Of a DNA stretch of 64,000 nt, positions 17,389 through 27,423 are shown piece by piece. The number at the start of each line of letters is the position of its first letter. Within the stretch, counting starts at the first letter, position 1. A model generated the notes under the pieces. That model was not told where the DNA came from. It searched no databases and was given only the letters and a program-made list of their open reading frames with translations. This DNA is from Roseburia sp. Its GTDB lineage: Bacteria > Bacillota > Clostridia > Lachnospirales > Lachnospiraceae. The stretch covers positions 1-64,000 of the forward strand of contig JALEKJ010000020.1 in assembly GCA_022771695.1 (NCBI GenBank), in the 5' to 3' direction. Made by a program: the position numbers and the translations under genes.

Positions 17389-19557
17389 ATGAGTGATTGG
17401 AACACACCAGAACAGCCGTTGGTATTCGGATTGGACATCGGAACGCGAAATGTAATCGGAACCGTCGGATATCGGACAGAAGAAAATGAATTTATCGTTG
17501 TGGCACAGTATGTGGCAGAGCATGAGACAAGAGCTATGTTAGACGGACAGATTCATGATATCGGACGTGTCGGAAGAACAATCAATAAAGTGAAAGAAGA
17601 ATTAGAGGCACAGATTGGACAGCCTTTATCAGAAGTGTGCATCGCTGCCGCAGGTCGTGTACTTAAGACGGTGACGACGAATGTTACTTATGACTTTCCG
17701 GAGGAGACGGTTGTTACCGGAGAAGATGTACATACGTTAGATTTGCTGGGTGTTGAGAAGGCACAGGATATCTTAAAGGAAAAGAATGACACAAAGTATA
17801 AATTTTACTGTGTTGGATATTCGGTTGTGCGCTATTACCTGAATGAGGAGCCGATTTCTAATCTGGAATCGCATAAGGCAAATCAAATCAGTGAGGATAT
17901 TATCGTAACTTTCCTGCCGGAGGATGTTGTAGACGGACTTTATGCAGCAGTCGGAATTGCAGGACTCTCCGTGGCAAATATGACATTGGAGCCTATCGCA
18001 GCAATCAATGTTGCGATTCCGGAGAATTTCCGACTTTTGAATATCGCGCTTGTAGACATCGGGGCAGGAACCTCTGATATTTCGGTTACAAAGGATGGAA
18101 GTATTATTGCGTACGGTATGATTCCGCTTGCAGGAGATGAGATTACGGAGCTGATTGTGCAGCATTATCTGGTAGATTTTAAGACGGCGGAGTATATTAA
18201 ATTAAGCAGCGGTATGGGCGATAAGATTACTTATAAAGATATTATGCTCATTGAACATACTATTTCTGCTGAAGAAGTGTGGGAGTTGACAGATCCGGTT
18301 GTAGACAAGATGACGACAGAAGTGGCTGCGAAGATTAAGGAATTAAACGGTGACAAGAGCGTCAGTGCGACCTTTATTGTCGGCGGTGGCGGTAAGATTC
18401 ACGGTTATACTGAGATGCTGGCAGAGAAACTAGGATTGGTAAAAGAGCGTGTTGCGCTCCGTGGCGAGGAAGTCCTTCAGGAAGTGACATTCCTACAGCC
18501 GGAGATTAAGAAAGACCCGCTGTTAGTAACACCGATTGGTATCTGTCTGAACTATTATGACCAGAGAAATAACTTTATCATGGTGCGTTTCAACGGAGAA
18601 CGTGTCAAACTATATGATAATAACAAGCTTACCATTGTGGACGCTGCACTTCAGGCAGGATTCCCGAACGAGGAACTGTTTCCGAAACGTGGTCAGGAAT
18701 TACAGTTTACGGTGAACGGTACAACGCGTATTGTGCGCGGTGAGGCAGGTGAGTCTGCAGTCATCTATATGAATGACAAGCCGGCGAGCATTAACACACC
18801 GTTGGAGCCAAACAGTGAAATTGTAATTACACCTTCTACACAAGGAAATCCTGCAACCTGCACATTAGAGCAGTTGGAGGAATATTCTTCCAGTGGTATG
18901 ACATTTGTCGTGAACGGACGCCTTGTGCGCTGCCCGAAATTCTTGGAAGTGAATGGAAGCTTGGAATTGCCGTCCTATGAGATACAGTCGGGAGACCAGA
19001 TTGAGGCACGTAATTTCTACACAGTAGGACAGCTTGCAGAGTTTATGGATGTAGAAGTGGATACAGAGCACGAGATTGTTGTCAATAACCGTGTGGCAAC
19101 GACGGATACATTAATCTATGAGAATTTTACGATAGATTGGACGGTGCTTTCTTTTGGTGCGGCGGCAATTCCGCCGGAGCAGCTCCCGGTTGCGGACATA
19201 GATGCAATGCAGGGGGCGAGTGAAGAGGATAACGAAAGACCAACAGCAGAGAGTGACGAGACGGTATTCGGAGAGCAAGTCGAAATAGAGGGACGTGCAG
19301 GTGCAGATGGGGACGAGCAGGAAGAAGTGGCACAGCCTGCGACAGGCAGTGAGATTGTGGTAGTAATTAACGGACAGCCGGTGTGTTTGACTGGTAAAAA
19401 CAGCTATATCTTCGTTGATATTTTTGATTTTTATGATTTTGATTTGAAGGCATCTGCAGGAAGAGCAGTTATTACGAAACTAAACGGCAACAACGCGCAG
19501 TTCTCCGCAGTTTTAGCAGATGGAGACGAAATTGAGCTTGGTTGGCAGGAAATCTAA
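17389..19557 (+). CDS. FtsA-like cell division/actin-fold protein with C-terminal extension
   Basis: 'LVFGLDIGTRNVIGTVGY', 'LVDIGAGTSDISVTKDGSI', 'FIVGGGGKIHGYTE'. Confidence 0.85.
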   Translation: MSDWNTPEQPLVFGLDIGTRNVIGTVGYRTEENEFIVVAQYVAEHETRAMLDGQIHDIGRVGRTINKVKEELEAQIGQPLSEVCIAAAGRVLKTVTTNVTYDFPEETVVTGEDVHTLDLLGVEKAQDILKEKNDTKYKFYCVGYSVVRYYLNEEPISNLESHKANQISEDIIVTFLPEDVVDGLYAAVGIAGLSVANMTLEPIAAINVAIPENFRLLNIALVDIGAGTSDISVTKDGSIIAYGMIPLAGDEITELIVQHYLVDFKTAEYIKLSSGMGDKITYKDIMLIEHTISAEEVWELTDPVVDKMTTEVAAKIKELNGDKSVSATFIVGGGGKIHGYTEMLAEKLGLVKERVALRGEEVLQEVTFLQPEIKKDPLLVTPIGICLNYYDQRNNFIMVRFNGERVKLYDNNKLTIVDAALQAGFPNEELFPKRGQELQFTVNGTTRIVRGEAGESAVIYMNDKPASINTPLEPNSEIVITPSTQGNPATCTLEQLEEYSSSGMTFVVNGRLVRCPKFLEVNGSLELPSYEIQSGDQIEARNFYTVGQLAEFMDVEVDTEHEIVVNNRVATTDTLIYENFTIDWTVLSFGAAAIPPEQLPVADIDAMQGASEEDNERPTAESDETVFGEQVEIEGRAGADGDEQEEVAQPATGSEIVVVINGQPVCLTGKNSYIFVDIFDFYDFDLKASAGRAVITKLNGNNAQFSAVLADGDEIELGWQEI

Positions 19558-19576
19558 CAGATAGAAAGAGTCAGAA

Positions 19577-20374
19577 ATGGAATTATGTAGTATTGCAAGC
19601 GGAAGCAGCGGGAATTGTATCTGCGTCGGAACAGATACCTGCCACCTGCTGGTTGACGCGGGAATAAGCGGAAAGCGGATTGAAGCGGGCTTAAATTCAA
19701 TTGATTTAAAGACAGAAGAGATGCGGGGAATCCTTGTGACGCATGAACATATCGACCATATCCAGGGGCTGGGCGTTCTAGCAAGAAAATATGGACTTCC
19801 GATGTATGCGACTGCAGGAACGATTGAGGCAATTCTTGGCACGAAATCTGTCGGTAAGATTGACGAGAGCTTGTTTCATGAGGTGCGCCCGGAGATTGAT
19901 TTTACGATTGGAGACTTGACGATTGAGCCGATTGCGATTTCGCATGATGCGGCAGAACCGGTGGCATACAAGTTCAAGCAGCAGGACAAGGCAATGGCGG
20001 TCATGACAGATCTTGGAAAGTACGATGCGCGAATTATAGAGAAGCTCAAGAATCTGGATGTACTTTTCTTAGAGTCAAACCATGATGTACATATGCTTCA
20101 GGTGGGAGGCTATCCGTATCCACTCAAGCAGCGTATTTTAGGGGATAGAGGCCATCTTTCGAACGAACTGTGTGGAAAACTTTTGGGCGAAGTGTTGCAC
20201 GATAATGTCAAAACGATTTTTTTAGGACATCTGTCAAAAGAGAATAACTATCCGGAACTGGCATATGAGACGGTGCGCGTGGAGATTACATTGGGGGAGA
20301 ATCCGTATAAGGGAGACGATTTCCCGATGTATGTGGCGAAAAGGGACGAACCGTCCGAGATGGTGCGGTTTTAA
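19577..20374 (+). CDS. MBL-fold metallohydrolase (YycJ/WalJ-like)
   Basis: 'CSIASGSSGNCICVGT...LVDAGISGKRIE...VTHEHIDHIQGLG'. Confidence 0.9.
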   Translation: MELCSIASGSSGNCICVGTDTCHLLVDAGISGKRIEAGLNSIDLKTEEMRGILVTHEHIDHIQGLGVLARKYGLPMYATAGTIEAILGTKSVGKIDESLFHEVRPEIDFTIGDLTIEPIAISHDAAEPVAYKFKQQDKAMAVMTDLGKYDARIIEKLKNLDVLFLESNHDVHMLQVGGYPYPLKQRILGDRGHLSNELCGKLLGEVLHDNVKTIFLGHLSKENNYPELAYETVRVEITLGENPYKGDDFPMYVAKRDEPSEMVRF

Positions 20375-20414
20375 AAAGGAGAGGAAGAACTGATGGTTCT
20401 TCCTTTCCTTTTTA
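20373..20414 (+). terminator. Rho-independent terminator
   Basis: AAAAAGGAGAGGAAGAAC-tgatg-GTTCTTCCTTTCCTTTTT. Confidence 0.8.
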
Positions 20415-20416
20415 TA

Positions 20417-20446
20417 TTGACTTCACGAAAGCCTTTGTATTATAAT
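20417..20446 (+). promoter_or_regulatory. Sigma-A-like promoter for ACT-domain gene
   Basis: TTGACT - 18 bp - TATAAT. Confidence 0.7.
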
Positions 20447-20500
20447 CGATGTTAAATGCATTAGAGTGAAATTTTAAAGAGTTAAAGCGAGGAGGCAGTC

Positions 20501-20785
20501 ATGGAGAATACGGCGGAAAAGGCAATTATCACAGTTGTAGGAAAAGACACCATCGGTATCATTGCAAAGGTGAGCGCATATCTTTCGGAGAGTAAGGTTA
20601 ATATACTTGATATTTCACAGACAATCGTATCAGGTTTCTTTAATATGATGATGATTGTTGATGTGAAGCATATGACGAAGTCTTTCACGGAGTGTCAGAA
20701 AGAGTTGGACCAGATTGGAGAGGCACTTGGTGTTTCTATTAAGTGTCAGCGCGAAGAAATCTTCGAGAAAATGCACAGAATCTAG
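20501..20785 (+). CDS. ACT domain-containing protein (UPF0237)
   Basis: 'AIITVVGKDTIGIIAKVSAYLSESKVNILDISQTIVSGFFNMMMIVD'. Confidence 0.92.
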   Translation: MENTAEKAIITVVGKDTIGIIAKVSAYLSESKVNILDISQTIVSGFFNMMMIVDVKHMTKSFTECQKELDQIGEALGVSIKCQREEIFEKMHRI

Positions 20786-20849
20786 CGTGAAAAGAACTTC
20801 TAATGCTCACAGCAGAGGCTGTTTCGCAAAGAAGTACTAAGTTTCACGC
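20785..20849 (+). promoter_or_regulatory. Three-tier inverted repeat in the intergenic region
   Basis: GCGTGAAA...AACTTCT...ACAGC-agag-GCTGT...AGAAGT...TTTCACGC. Confidence 0.55.
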
Positions 20850-20867
20850 AGGAAAGGCAGGAGTAAT

Positions 20868-22232
20868 ATGATTAATATATGGGAAGTAAACGAGACCAAT
20901 AAGATGGTGGAGCAGGAAAACTTGGATGTCCGCACCATCACAATCGGTATCAGCCTCTTAGAGTGCATTGATTCTGATTTGAAGAAGCTGAACGAGAATA
21001 TTTATCGCCGCATTACTACAGTTGCCAAGGATTTGGCAGCAGTTGGTGAGAAGATTGAAACTGAGTTTGGAATTCCGATTGTCAATAAGCGTATCTCTGT
21101 GACCCCAATCGCCCTGATTGGTGGTGCTGCATGCAAGACACCGGAAGACTTTGCAACCATTGCAGATACATTGGACCGTGCTGCAGAAGCAGTAGGAGCA
21201 AATTTGATTGGTGGCTACTCTGCGCTTGTGTCAAAGGGCATGACAAAGGCGGATGAGCTGTTGATTCGTTCTATTCCGATAGCACTTTGTCGGACTCAAA
21301 GAGTATGCAGCTCTGTCAATTTGGCTTCTACAAAGACCGGTATCAATATGGATGCTGTACGTCTGATGGGTGAGATCCTATTGGAGGTTGCAGAGCGGTC
21401 AAAAGACAGAGATTCCGTAGATTGTATGAAACTGGTTGTGTTCTGTAACGCACCGGATGACAACCCGTTTATGGCAGGAGCTTTCCATGGTGTGACAGAG
21501 GCAGATGCAATCATCAATGTTGGGGTCAGCGGACCTGGCGTTGTAAAGACTGCATTGGAAAAAGTACGAGGAGAGAGTTTTGAAGTGCTCTGCGAGACCA
21601 TCAAGAAGACAGCGTTTAAGGTAACACGTGTCGGGCAGTTGGTAGCGCAGGAGGCTTCGAAAATGCTCGATATTCCGTTTGGCATCGTAGACTTATCACT
21701 TGCGCCGACTCCGGCAGTGGGAGATTCGGTAGCAGACATTCTCTGTGAAATCGGTTTGGAGTATGCAGGAGCACCGGGAACAACGGCAGCACTTGCAATG
21801 CTCAATGATCAGGTGAAAAAAGGCGGTGTTATGGCATCTTCTTATGTTGGTGGCTTAAGTGGTGCATTTATTCCGGTCAGTGAGGACCAGGGAATGATTG
21901 ATGCGGTACAGGCAGGTGCGATTACATTGGAAAAATTAGAAGCAATGACCTGCGTGTGCTCGGTAGGACTCGATATGATTGCGATTCCGGGAGATACCAA
22001 GGCAACGACAATCTCCGGTATGATTGCCGATGAGATGGCACTCGGTATGGTGAATCAGAAGACGACAGCGGCACGTTTGATTCCGGTCATCGGAAAAGGT
22101 GTCGGTGATACCGTAGAATTCGGCGGTTTGTTTGGCTATGCACCAATCATGCCGGTGAATAAATTTTCTTGCGATGATTTTATCAATCGCAAGGGAAGAA
22201 TACCAGCACCGATTCATAGCTTTAAAAATTAA
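20868..22232 (+). CDS. PFL family protein (UPF0210)
   Basis: Full-length UPF0210 sequence; adjacent to UPF0237 as commonly seen. Confidence 0.93.
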   Translation: MINIWEVNETNKMVEQENLDVRTITIGISLLECIDSDLKKLNENIYRRITTVAKDLAAVGEKIETEFGIPIVNKRISVTPIALIGGAACKTPEDFATIADTLDRAAEAVGANLIGGYSALVSKGMTKADELLIRSIPIALCRTQRVCSSVNLASTKTGINMDAVRLMGEILLEVAERSKDRDSVDCMKLVVFCNAPDDNPFMAGAFHGVTEADAIINVGVSGPGVVKTALEKVRGESFEVLCETIKKTAFKVTRVGQLVAQEASKMLDIPFGIVDLSLAPTPAVGDSVADILCEIGLEYAGAPGTTAALAMLNDQVKKGGVMASSYVGGLSGAFIPVSEDQGMIDAVQAGAITLEKLEAMTCVCSVGLDMIAIPGDTKATTISGMIADEMALGMVNQKTTAARLIPVIGKGVGDTVEFGGLFGYAPIMPVNKFSCDDFINRKGRIPAPIHSFKN

Positions 22233-22327
22233 TAGCTTTATAAAGATAGGGGATGTTGCAAAGCAATGTCCCCTTCTGTTATGGTAAAGGTACAAAATTA
22301 TTTGATTTAAAAGGACGACAGTTAAGC

Positions 22328-23581
22328 ATGAGAAAGATTACGAAAGTCATACTGATAAAAAATGCGGTGGAAACATTGGGATATTTCTCGGAGCAGATAG
22401 CACTGGAATTGGAGCACCTCGGATATGACATCTATTTTATTGATTATGATGAGCTGTATGAGTCTTTAAATGGCTTGCCCAGATTTGCGGTGAAGGGGCG
22501 GACGGCACTGCTTACGTTTAACTACATTGGAATTGGAGATGAGGAGATTTTTCAGGACGAGTCGGGACGTTTCATCTGGGAAAAATATGAGATGAAATAT
22601 TTAAATATTCTGGTCGATCATCCCCTTTATTATCATACAAAACTGATGTCTGCTTTGCCGCGTATGACCATTTTTTGTGTTGATAAGGAGCATGTGGGAT
22701 ATATCCGTCGCTTTTATCCGGGGCTGAAGGTGAAATTCTTGCCACTCGCAGGAAATGTTAGACTGGACGGAGAGGGTTACCGTGCAGGCGAGCATCGCAA
22801 ATCGGATGTCATGATGACCGAGTATGATAAAATCCCGAATTACGAGAGAGAGCTTATACCGTACGAAAATCGGAAGTATGACTTGATATTTACTGCAAAC
22901 TATGTACCGATAGAACAGTTGGAAAGCAGATTCTTAGGAATGGATGAGGAATATGCGGTGTTTTATCGTGGAATTCTGGATGATTTGATAGCAAATCCGA
23001 TACAGTCTGTGGATGTGGTGATGGAACGTCATATCCGCGAGGAATTGGGAGAAATTTTGGATGGCGATATCCGCGCTGCGATGTCGGGGATGCTTTTTAT
23101 TGATTTATGTGTGCGTACCTACTTCCGCGGAGAAATTATAAGGGAACTGGCAGAAGCGGATATCAAAGTACACGTGTTTGGCGCGGATTGGGATAGATTA
23201 GCTTGTAAGAAGCCACAGAATATTATCAAAAACAGTGGGCAGGTGTCTTCCGCAGCCTGCGTAGATGCGGTGCGGGATGCGAAGATTTCGCTCAATATCA
23301 TGCCATGGTTTAAGGACGGGGCACACGACAGAATTTTTACGGCAATGCTGCAACAGACGGTAGCCTTGACGGATGATAGCAGATATCTGCGCAGGGAGTT
23401 TATGGACGGAGAGAATATTGTATTCTTTTCACTGGAGGGGCGGAAATATCTGCCGGATATAATTTGGATGCTATTACGCGATGAAGAGAATGCAATGCGG
23501 ATTGCAAAGAACGGCTATGAGAAGGCGGTTTGCAGACATACCTGGAACTTCCGTGCAGATACACTGGCAACAGAATTATAA
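22328..23581 (+). CDS. Glycosyltransferase (CgeB-like / GT1 C-terminal)
   Basis: 'MRKITKVILIKNAVETLGYFSEQIALELEHLGYDIYFIDYDEL', 'ISLNIMPWFKDGAHDRIFTAMLQQTVALTDDSRYL'. Confidence 0.75.
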   Translation: MRKITKVILIKNAVETLGYFSEQIALELEHLGYDIYFIDYDELYESLNGLPRFAVKGRTALLTFNYIGIGDEEIFQDESGRFIWEKYEMKYLNILVDHPLYYHTKLMSALPRMTIFCVDKEHVGYIRRFYPGLKVKFLPLAGNVRLDGEGYRAGEHRKSDVMMTEYDKIPNYERELIPYENRKYDLIFTANYVPIEQLESRFLGMDEEYAVFYRGILDDLIANPIQSVDVVMERHIREELGEILDGDIRAAMSGMLFIDLCVRTYFRGEIIRELAEADIKVHVFGADWDRLACKKPQNIIKNSGQVSSAACVDAVRDAKISLNIMPWFKDGAHDRIFTAMLQQTVALTDDSRYLRREFMDGENIVFFSLEGRKYLPDIIWMLLRDEENAMRIAKNGYEKAVCRHTWNFRADTLATEL

Positions 23582-23700
23582 GGGGAGCTAATAAAATTAA
23601 GTAAATAAATTCATATACCTAATAAGCGTTGCTTTGTTGTAAAAACGCACCCTCCATGCTACACTGTGAAAGGATTGATGTTTACACAGATTATTTAATT

Positions 23701-23779
23701 GGAGGAAAATCCTCTGCTCCTGCAATGGCAAATTTTGCGAGCAAAATTGGCATTTTCCTTTGGAAACAAGGAGGATTAT
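23701..23779 (+). promoter_or_regulatory. Repeated RBS-containing leader element, copy A (upstream of purO-like gene)
   Basis: GGAGGAAAATCCTCTGCTCCTGCAATGGCAAATTTTGCGAGCAAAATTGGCATTTTCCTTTGGAAACAAGGAGGATT; matches 56298-56359. Confidence 0.7.
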
Positions 23780-23780
23780 C

Positions 23781-24494
23781 ATGGAAATGAAATCATTAAA
23801 GAATGAACTTGCCACAAATACATATCCCGGAAGAGGTATTGTAATCGGAAAATCGGAAGATGGAAAGTATGCGGTAACCGCTTATTTTATCATGGGAAGA
23901 AGCGAGAACAGCCGGAATCGTGTATTTGTAGAGGATGGAGAGGGAATCCGTACACAGGCATTCGATCCTTCCAAATTGACAGATCCAAGTCTTATCATTT
24001 ATGCGCCGGTGCGTGTGCTTGGAAACAAGACTATCGTGACCAACGGAGATCAGACAGATACGATTTACGAGTTGATGGATAAGCAACAGACCTTCGAACA
24101 GTCACTTCGCACAAGAGAGTTTGAGCCGGACGGACCGAACTATACACCGAGAATTTCCGGTATCATGCATATCGAAAAAGGAAAATTTAACTATGCAATG
24201 TCCATCTTAAAGAGCAACAACGGTAATCCAGATGCTTGCAACCGTTATACATTTGCCTATGAGAACCCGGTAGCGGGAGAGGGACACTTTATCCATACTT
24301 ATATGCAGGATGGCAATCCGTTGCCGAGCTTTGAGGGGGAACCAAAATGGGTTGGAATCGAAGGCGATATCGACAGCTTCACCAATATGGTTTGGGAGAA
24401 TCTGAATGAGGATAACAAGGTTTCCCTGTTTGTAAGATATATTGAGATTGAGACAGGAAAATACGAGACCAGAATCGTGAATAAAAACATGTAA
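23781..24494 (+). CDS. IMP cyclohydrolase (PurO-like)
   Basis: 'NTYPGRGIVIGKSEDGKYAVTAYFIMGRSENSRNRVFVEDG'; adjacent to AICAR transformylase. Confidence 0.85.
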   Translation: MEMKSLKNELATNTYPGRGIVIGKSEDGKYAVTAYFIMGRSENSRNRVFVEDGEGIRTQAFDPSKLTDPSLIIYAPVRVLGNKTIVTNGDQTDTIYELMDKQQTFEQSLRTREFEPDGPNYTPRISGIMHIEKGKFNYAMSILKSNNGNPDACNRYTFAYENPVAGEGHFIHTYMQDGNPLPSFEGEPKWVGIEGDIDSFTNMVWENLNEDNKVSLFVRYIEIETGKYETRIVNKNM

Positions 24495-24533
24495 TAACAA
24501 CGAGGAATGCAGGTAAGAAAGGAACGAATCAAA

Positions 24534-25712
24534 ATGAAAGAATTAGAATTAAAATATGGCTGTAATCCAAACCAGAAGCCGTCTCGCATTTATATGGAAA
24601 ATGGTGAGCTCCCAATCAAGGTGCTTTCCGGCAAACCGGGATATATCAATTTCCTGGATGCGTTTAACGGCTGGCAGTTGGTATCCGAGTTAAAGAGAGC
24701 AACCGGACTTCCAGCAGCAACTTCCTTTAAACACGTATCTCCGGCAGGCGCAGCAGTAGGACTTCCGCTTACCGAGGTAGAGCGCAAGATTTACTGGGTG
24801 GATGATATGGATGTAGAATTTACTCCGCTTGCCAATGCCTATATCCGCGCAAGAGGCGCAGACCGCATGTCTTCTTTCGGTGATTTCATTTCTTTGTCCG
24901 ATGTCTGTGACAAAGAGACCGCACTTGTTATCAAAAGAGAAGTTTCTGACGGTGTGATTGCTCCGGGGTATACGGATGAGGCACTTGAAATCTTAAAGGC
25001 GAAGAAGAACGGCAACTACAATGTCATCGAAATCGATCCGTCTTATGTACCGGCACCGATTGAGCACAAAGAAGTATTTGGAATTACCTTTGAGCAGGGA
25101 AGAAATGAGCTTGTGATAGATGAGCACTTCTTTGATAATATCGTAACTGAGAATAAGGAGATTCCGGAGTCTGCTAAGATTGATTTGGCAATCGCAATGA
25201 TTACATTAAAATATACACAGTCCAATTCTGTATGCTATGTAAAGGGCGGACAGGCAATTGGTATCGGAGCCGGACAGCAGTCCAGAATCCACTGTACCAG
25301 ACTTGCCGGTTCTAAGGCAGATAACTGGTGGCTACGTCAGTCTCCACAGGTGTTAAACCTTCCGTTTAAGGCAGATATCAAACGTGCCGACAGAGATAAC
25401 GCAATCGACTTATACATGGGTGAAGACTACATGGATGTGCTTGCTGACGGTGCATGGGAGAATATCTTTACTGAGAAGCCGGCAGTGTTTACAGCGGAAG
25501 AGAAACGTGCATGGTTAGATAAGAATACTGACGTGGCGCTTGGCTCTGATGCATTTTTCCCGTTTGGGGATAATATCGAGCGCGCACATAAGAGCGGTGT
25601 CAAGTATGTGGCACAGCCGGGCGGTTCTATTCGTGATGACCATGTTATCGATACCTGCAATAAGTATGATATGGCGATGGCATTTACCGGAATTCGTTTG
25701 TTCCATCATTAA
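24534..25712 (+). CDS. purH: Phosphoribosylaminoimidazolecarboxamide (AICAR) formyltransferase domain protein
   Basis: 'KYGCNPNQKPSRIYM', 'SFKHVSPAGAAVG', 'TQSNSVCYVKGGQAIGIGAGQQSRIHCTRLAGSKAD'; lacks N-terminal cyclohydrolase domain. Confidence 0.92.
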   Translation: MKELELKYGCNPNQKPSRIYMENGELPIKVLSGKPGYINFLDAFNGWQLVSELKRATGLPAATSFKHVSPAGAAVGLPLTEVERKIYWVDDMDVEFTPLANAYIRARGADRMSSFGDFISLSDVCDKETALVIKREVSDGVIAPGYTDEALEILKAKKNGNYNVIEIDPSYVPAPIEHKEVFGITFEQGRNELVIDEHFFDNIVTENKEIPESAKIDLAIAMITLKYTQSNSVCYVKGGQAIGIGAGQQSRIHCTRLAGSKADNWWLRQSPQVLNLPFKADIKRADRDNAIDLYMGEDYMDVLADGAWENIFTEKPAVFTAEEKRAWLDKNTDVALGSDAFFPFGDNIERAHKSGVKYVAQPGGSIRDDHVIDTCNKYDMAMAFTGIRLFHH

Positions 25713-25737
25713 TAACTGAAAAAGATATAAAAAATGG

Positions 25738-25775
25738 AATCCCCAGTCTTTCGAAAACGAGAGACTGGGGATTTT
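25738..25775 (+). terminator. Rho-independent terminator
   Basis: AATCCCCAGTCT-loop-AGACTGGGGATTTTG. Confidence 0.88.
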
Positions 25776-25853
25776 GTCATGTTTGTACCTTTGGTTCTGT
25801 AGTTTTTGACAAATATAAACAGAAAATAATGTGAGAAACAACCAAAAATATGC

Positions 25854-25899
25854 ATAATGCCGAGTAAACGGACGCGTGTCCTTTTTTTACGGGCATTAT
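25854..25899 (+). promoter_or_regulatory. Bulged hairpin/inverted repeat upstream of pyrimidine-nucleoside phosphorylase gene
   Basis: ATAATGCC ga GTAAA c GGAC gcgt GTCC ... TTTAC g GGCATTAT. Confidence 0.5.
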
Positions 25900-25949
25900 C
25901 CGCTTATAATCACATTAAGGGAAAATGAAAGAAAGGTGGGATTATAGCA

Positions 25950-27269
25950 ATGAGGATGTATGAACTCATTATGAAAAAGCGGAATGGGGGGGCTTTAAGC
26001 AAAGAGGAAATTACCGACATGATAAACGGTTATGTAGATGGAACAATACCGGATTATCAGATGGCGGCATTCCTGATGGCGGTGTATTTTCGGGGGATGA
26101 CAGAGGAAGAGACACTTGCCATGACACAGGCGGTAGCACAGTCCGGAGATATGGTGGACTTGTCTGCGATTGAGGGAGTAAAAGTAGATAAACATTCTAC
26201 CGGGGGAGTTGGTGACAAGACGACACTGATTGTTGCGCCGATTGTGGCATCCTGTGGTGTGAAGGTTGCGAAAATGTCGGGACGAGGTCTGGGTCATACC
26301 GGTGGAACAATTGACAAGTTGGAATCTATTCCGGGGTTTCAGACATCATTGTCACAGGAAAAATTCTTTGAGACAGTAAACAAGGCGGGATTAAGTGTTA
26401 TCGGACAGACCGGCAACCTGACACCCGGAGATAAAAAACTTTACGCATTGCGTGATGTCACTGCGACGGTAGATAGTATTCCGTTGATTGCAGTTTCTAT
26501 CATGAGTAAAAAACTCGCGGCGGGCAGTGATTGTATTCTGTTGGATGTCAAAACAGGAAGCGGAGCTTTTATGAAGACTGTGGAAGATTCCATACGTTTG
26601 GCAGAGGAGATGGTTACAATCGGTGAAAATGCCGGAAGAAGAACCATCGCATTGATTACGGATATGGATATACCGCTTGGCAATAACATCGGGAACAGTC
26701 TGGAAGTCATCGAAGCAGTGGAAACTTTGCAGGGGAATGGACCGGAGGATTTGACTGAAGTATGTGTGCAACTGGCTTCCAATATGCTTTTTATGGCGGG
26801 TAAGGGAGAAATGGATGCTTGCGAGGAGATGGCACGACAGGCGATACAGAACGGTTCGGCACTGGAATCACTTAAGACAATGGTAAAAGCACAAGGTGGG
26901 GATGTCTCGGTAATCGAAGATACAGACCGTTTTGAAAAAGCAGTATATCGCAAGGAAGTTCTTGCACCAAGAAGTGGTTATATTACGCATATGGATACGG
27001 AGGCATGTGGCATTGCATCCTCTTTACTGGGAGCGGGAAGAGCAACAAAAGAAGATGCGATTGATTACACGGCGGGTATCATCTTAAAAAAGAAGACCGG
27101 CGATTATGTGGAACGGGGAGAATGTATTGCAGAATTATTTACCTCCGACGAGAAACGTTTTGTTGCGGCAGAAGAAAAGTTTGACGCTGCAATCTGTATT
27201 GCGGATGAGGCACCGAACGAAAAACCGCTGATTTATGCGAGAGTTACCAAAGACGGTGTAAGGCATTAG
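25950..27269 (+). CDS. pdp: Pyrimidine-nucleoside phosphorylase
   Basis: 'VDKHSTGGVGDKTTLIVAPIVASCGVKVAKMSGRGLGHTGGTIDKLESIPGF' thymidine/pyrimidine phosphorylase signature. Confidence 0.95.
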   Translation: MRMYELIMKKRNGGALSKEEITDMINGYVDGTIPDYQMAAFLMAVYFRGMTEEETLAMTQAVAQSGDMVDLSAIEGVKVDKHSTGGVGDKTTLIVAPIVASCGVKVAKMSGRGLGHTGGTIDKLESIPGFQTSLSQEKFFETVNKAGLSVIGQTGNLTPGDKKLYALRDVTATVDSIPLIAVSIMSKKLAAGSDCILLDVKTGSGAFMKTVEDSIRLAEEMVTIGENAGRRTIALITDMDIPLGNNIGNSLEVIEAVETLQGNGPEDLTEVCVQLASNMLFMAGKGEMDACEEMARQAIQNGSALESLKTMVKAQGGDVSVIEDTDRFEKAVYRKEVLAPRSGYITHMDTEACGIASSLLGAGRATKEDAIDYTAGIILKKKTGDYVERGECIAELFTSDEKRFVAAEEKFDAAICIADEAPNEKPLIYARVTKDGVRH

Positions 27270-27423
27270 AAAAAATGACCAAAAATTATTACAAAAATTT
27301 TACATTGTTTTTCCAAAAAGCAGATTGAGTATATGGAAAAAAGAGGGTAGAATAAAAAGGCTAACTTTAGAATAGAAGCAAAAAGGTATTTTGTTTGTAT
27401 TAAATTATTAGGAGGAAATGAAA

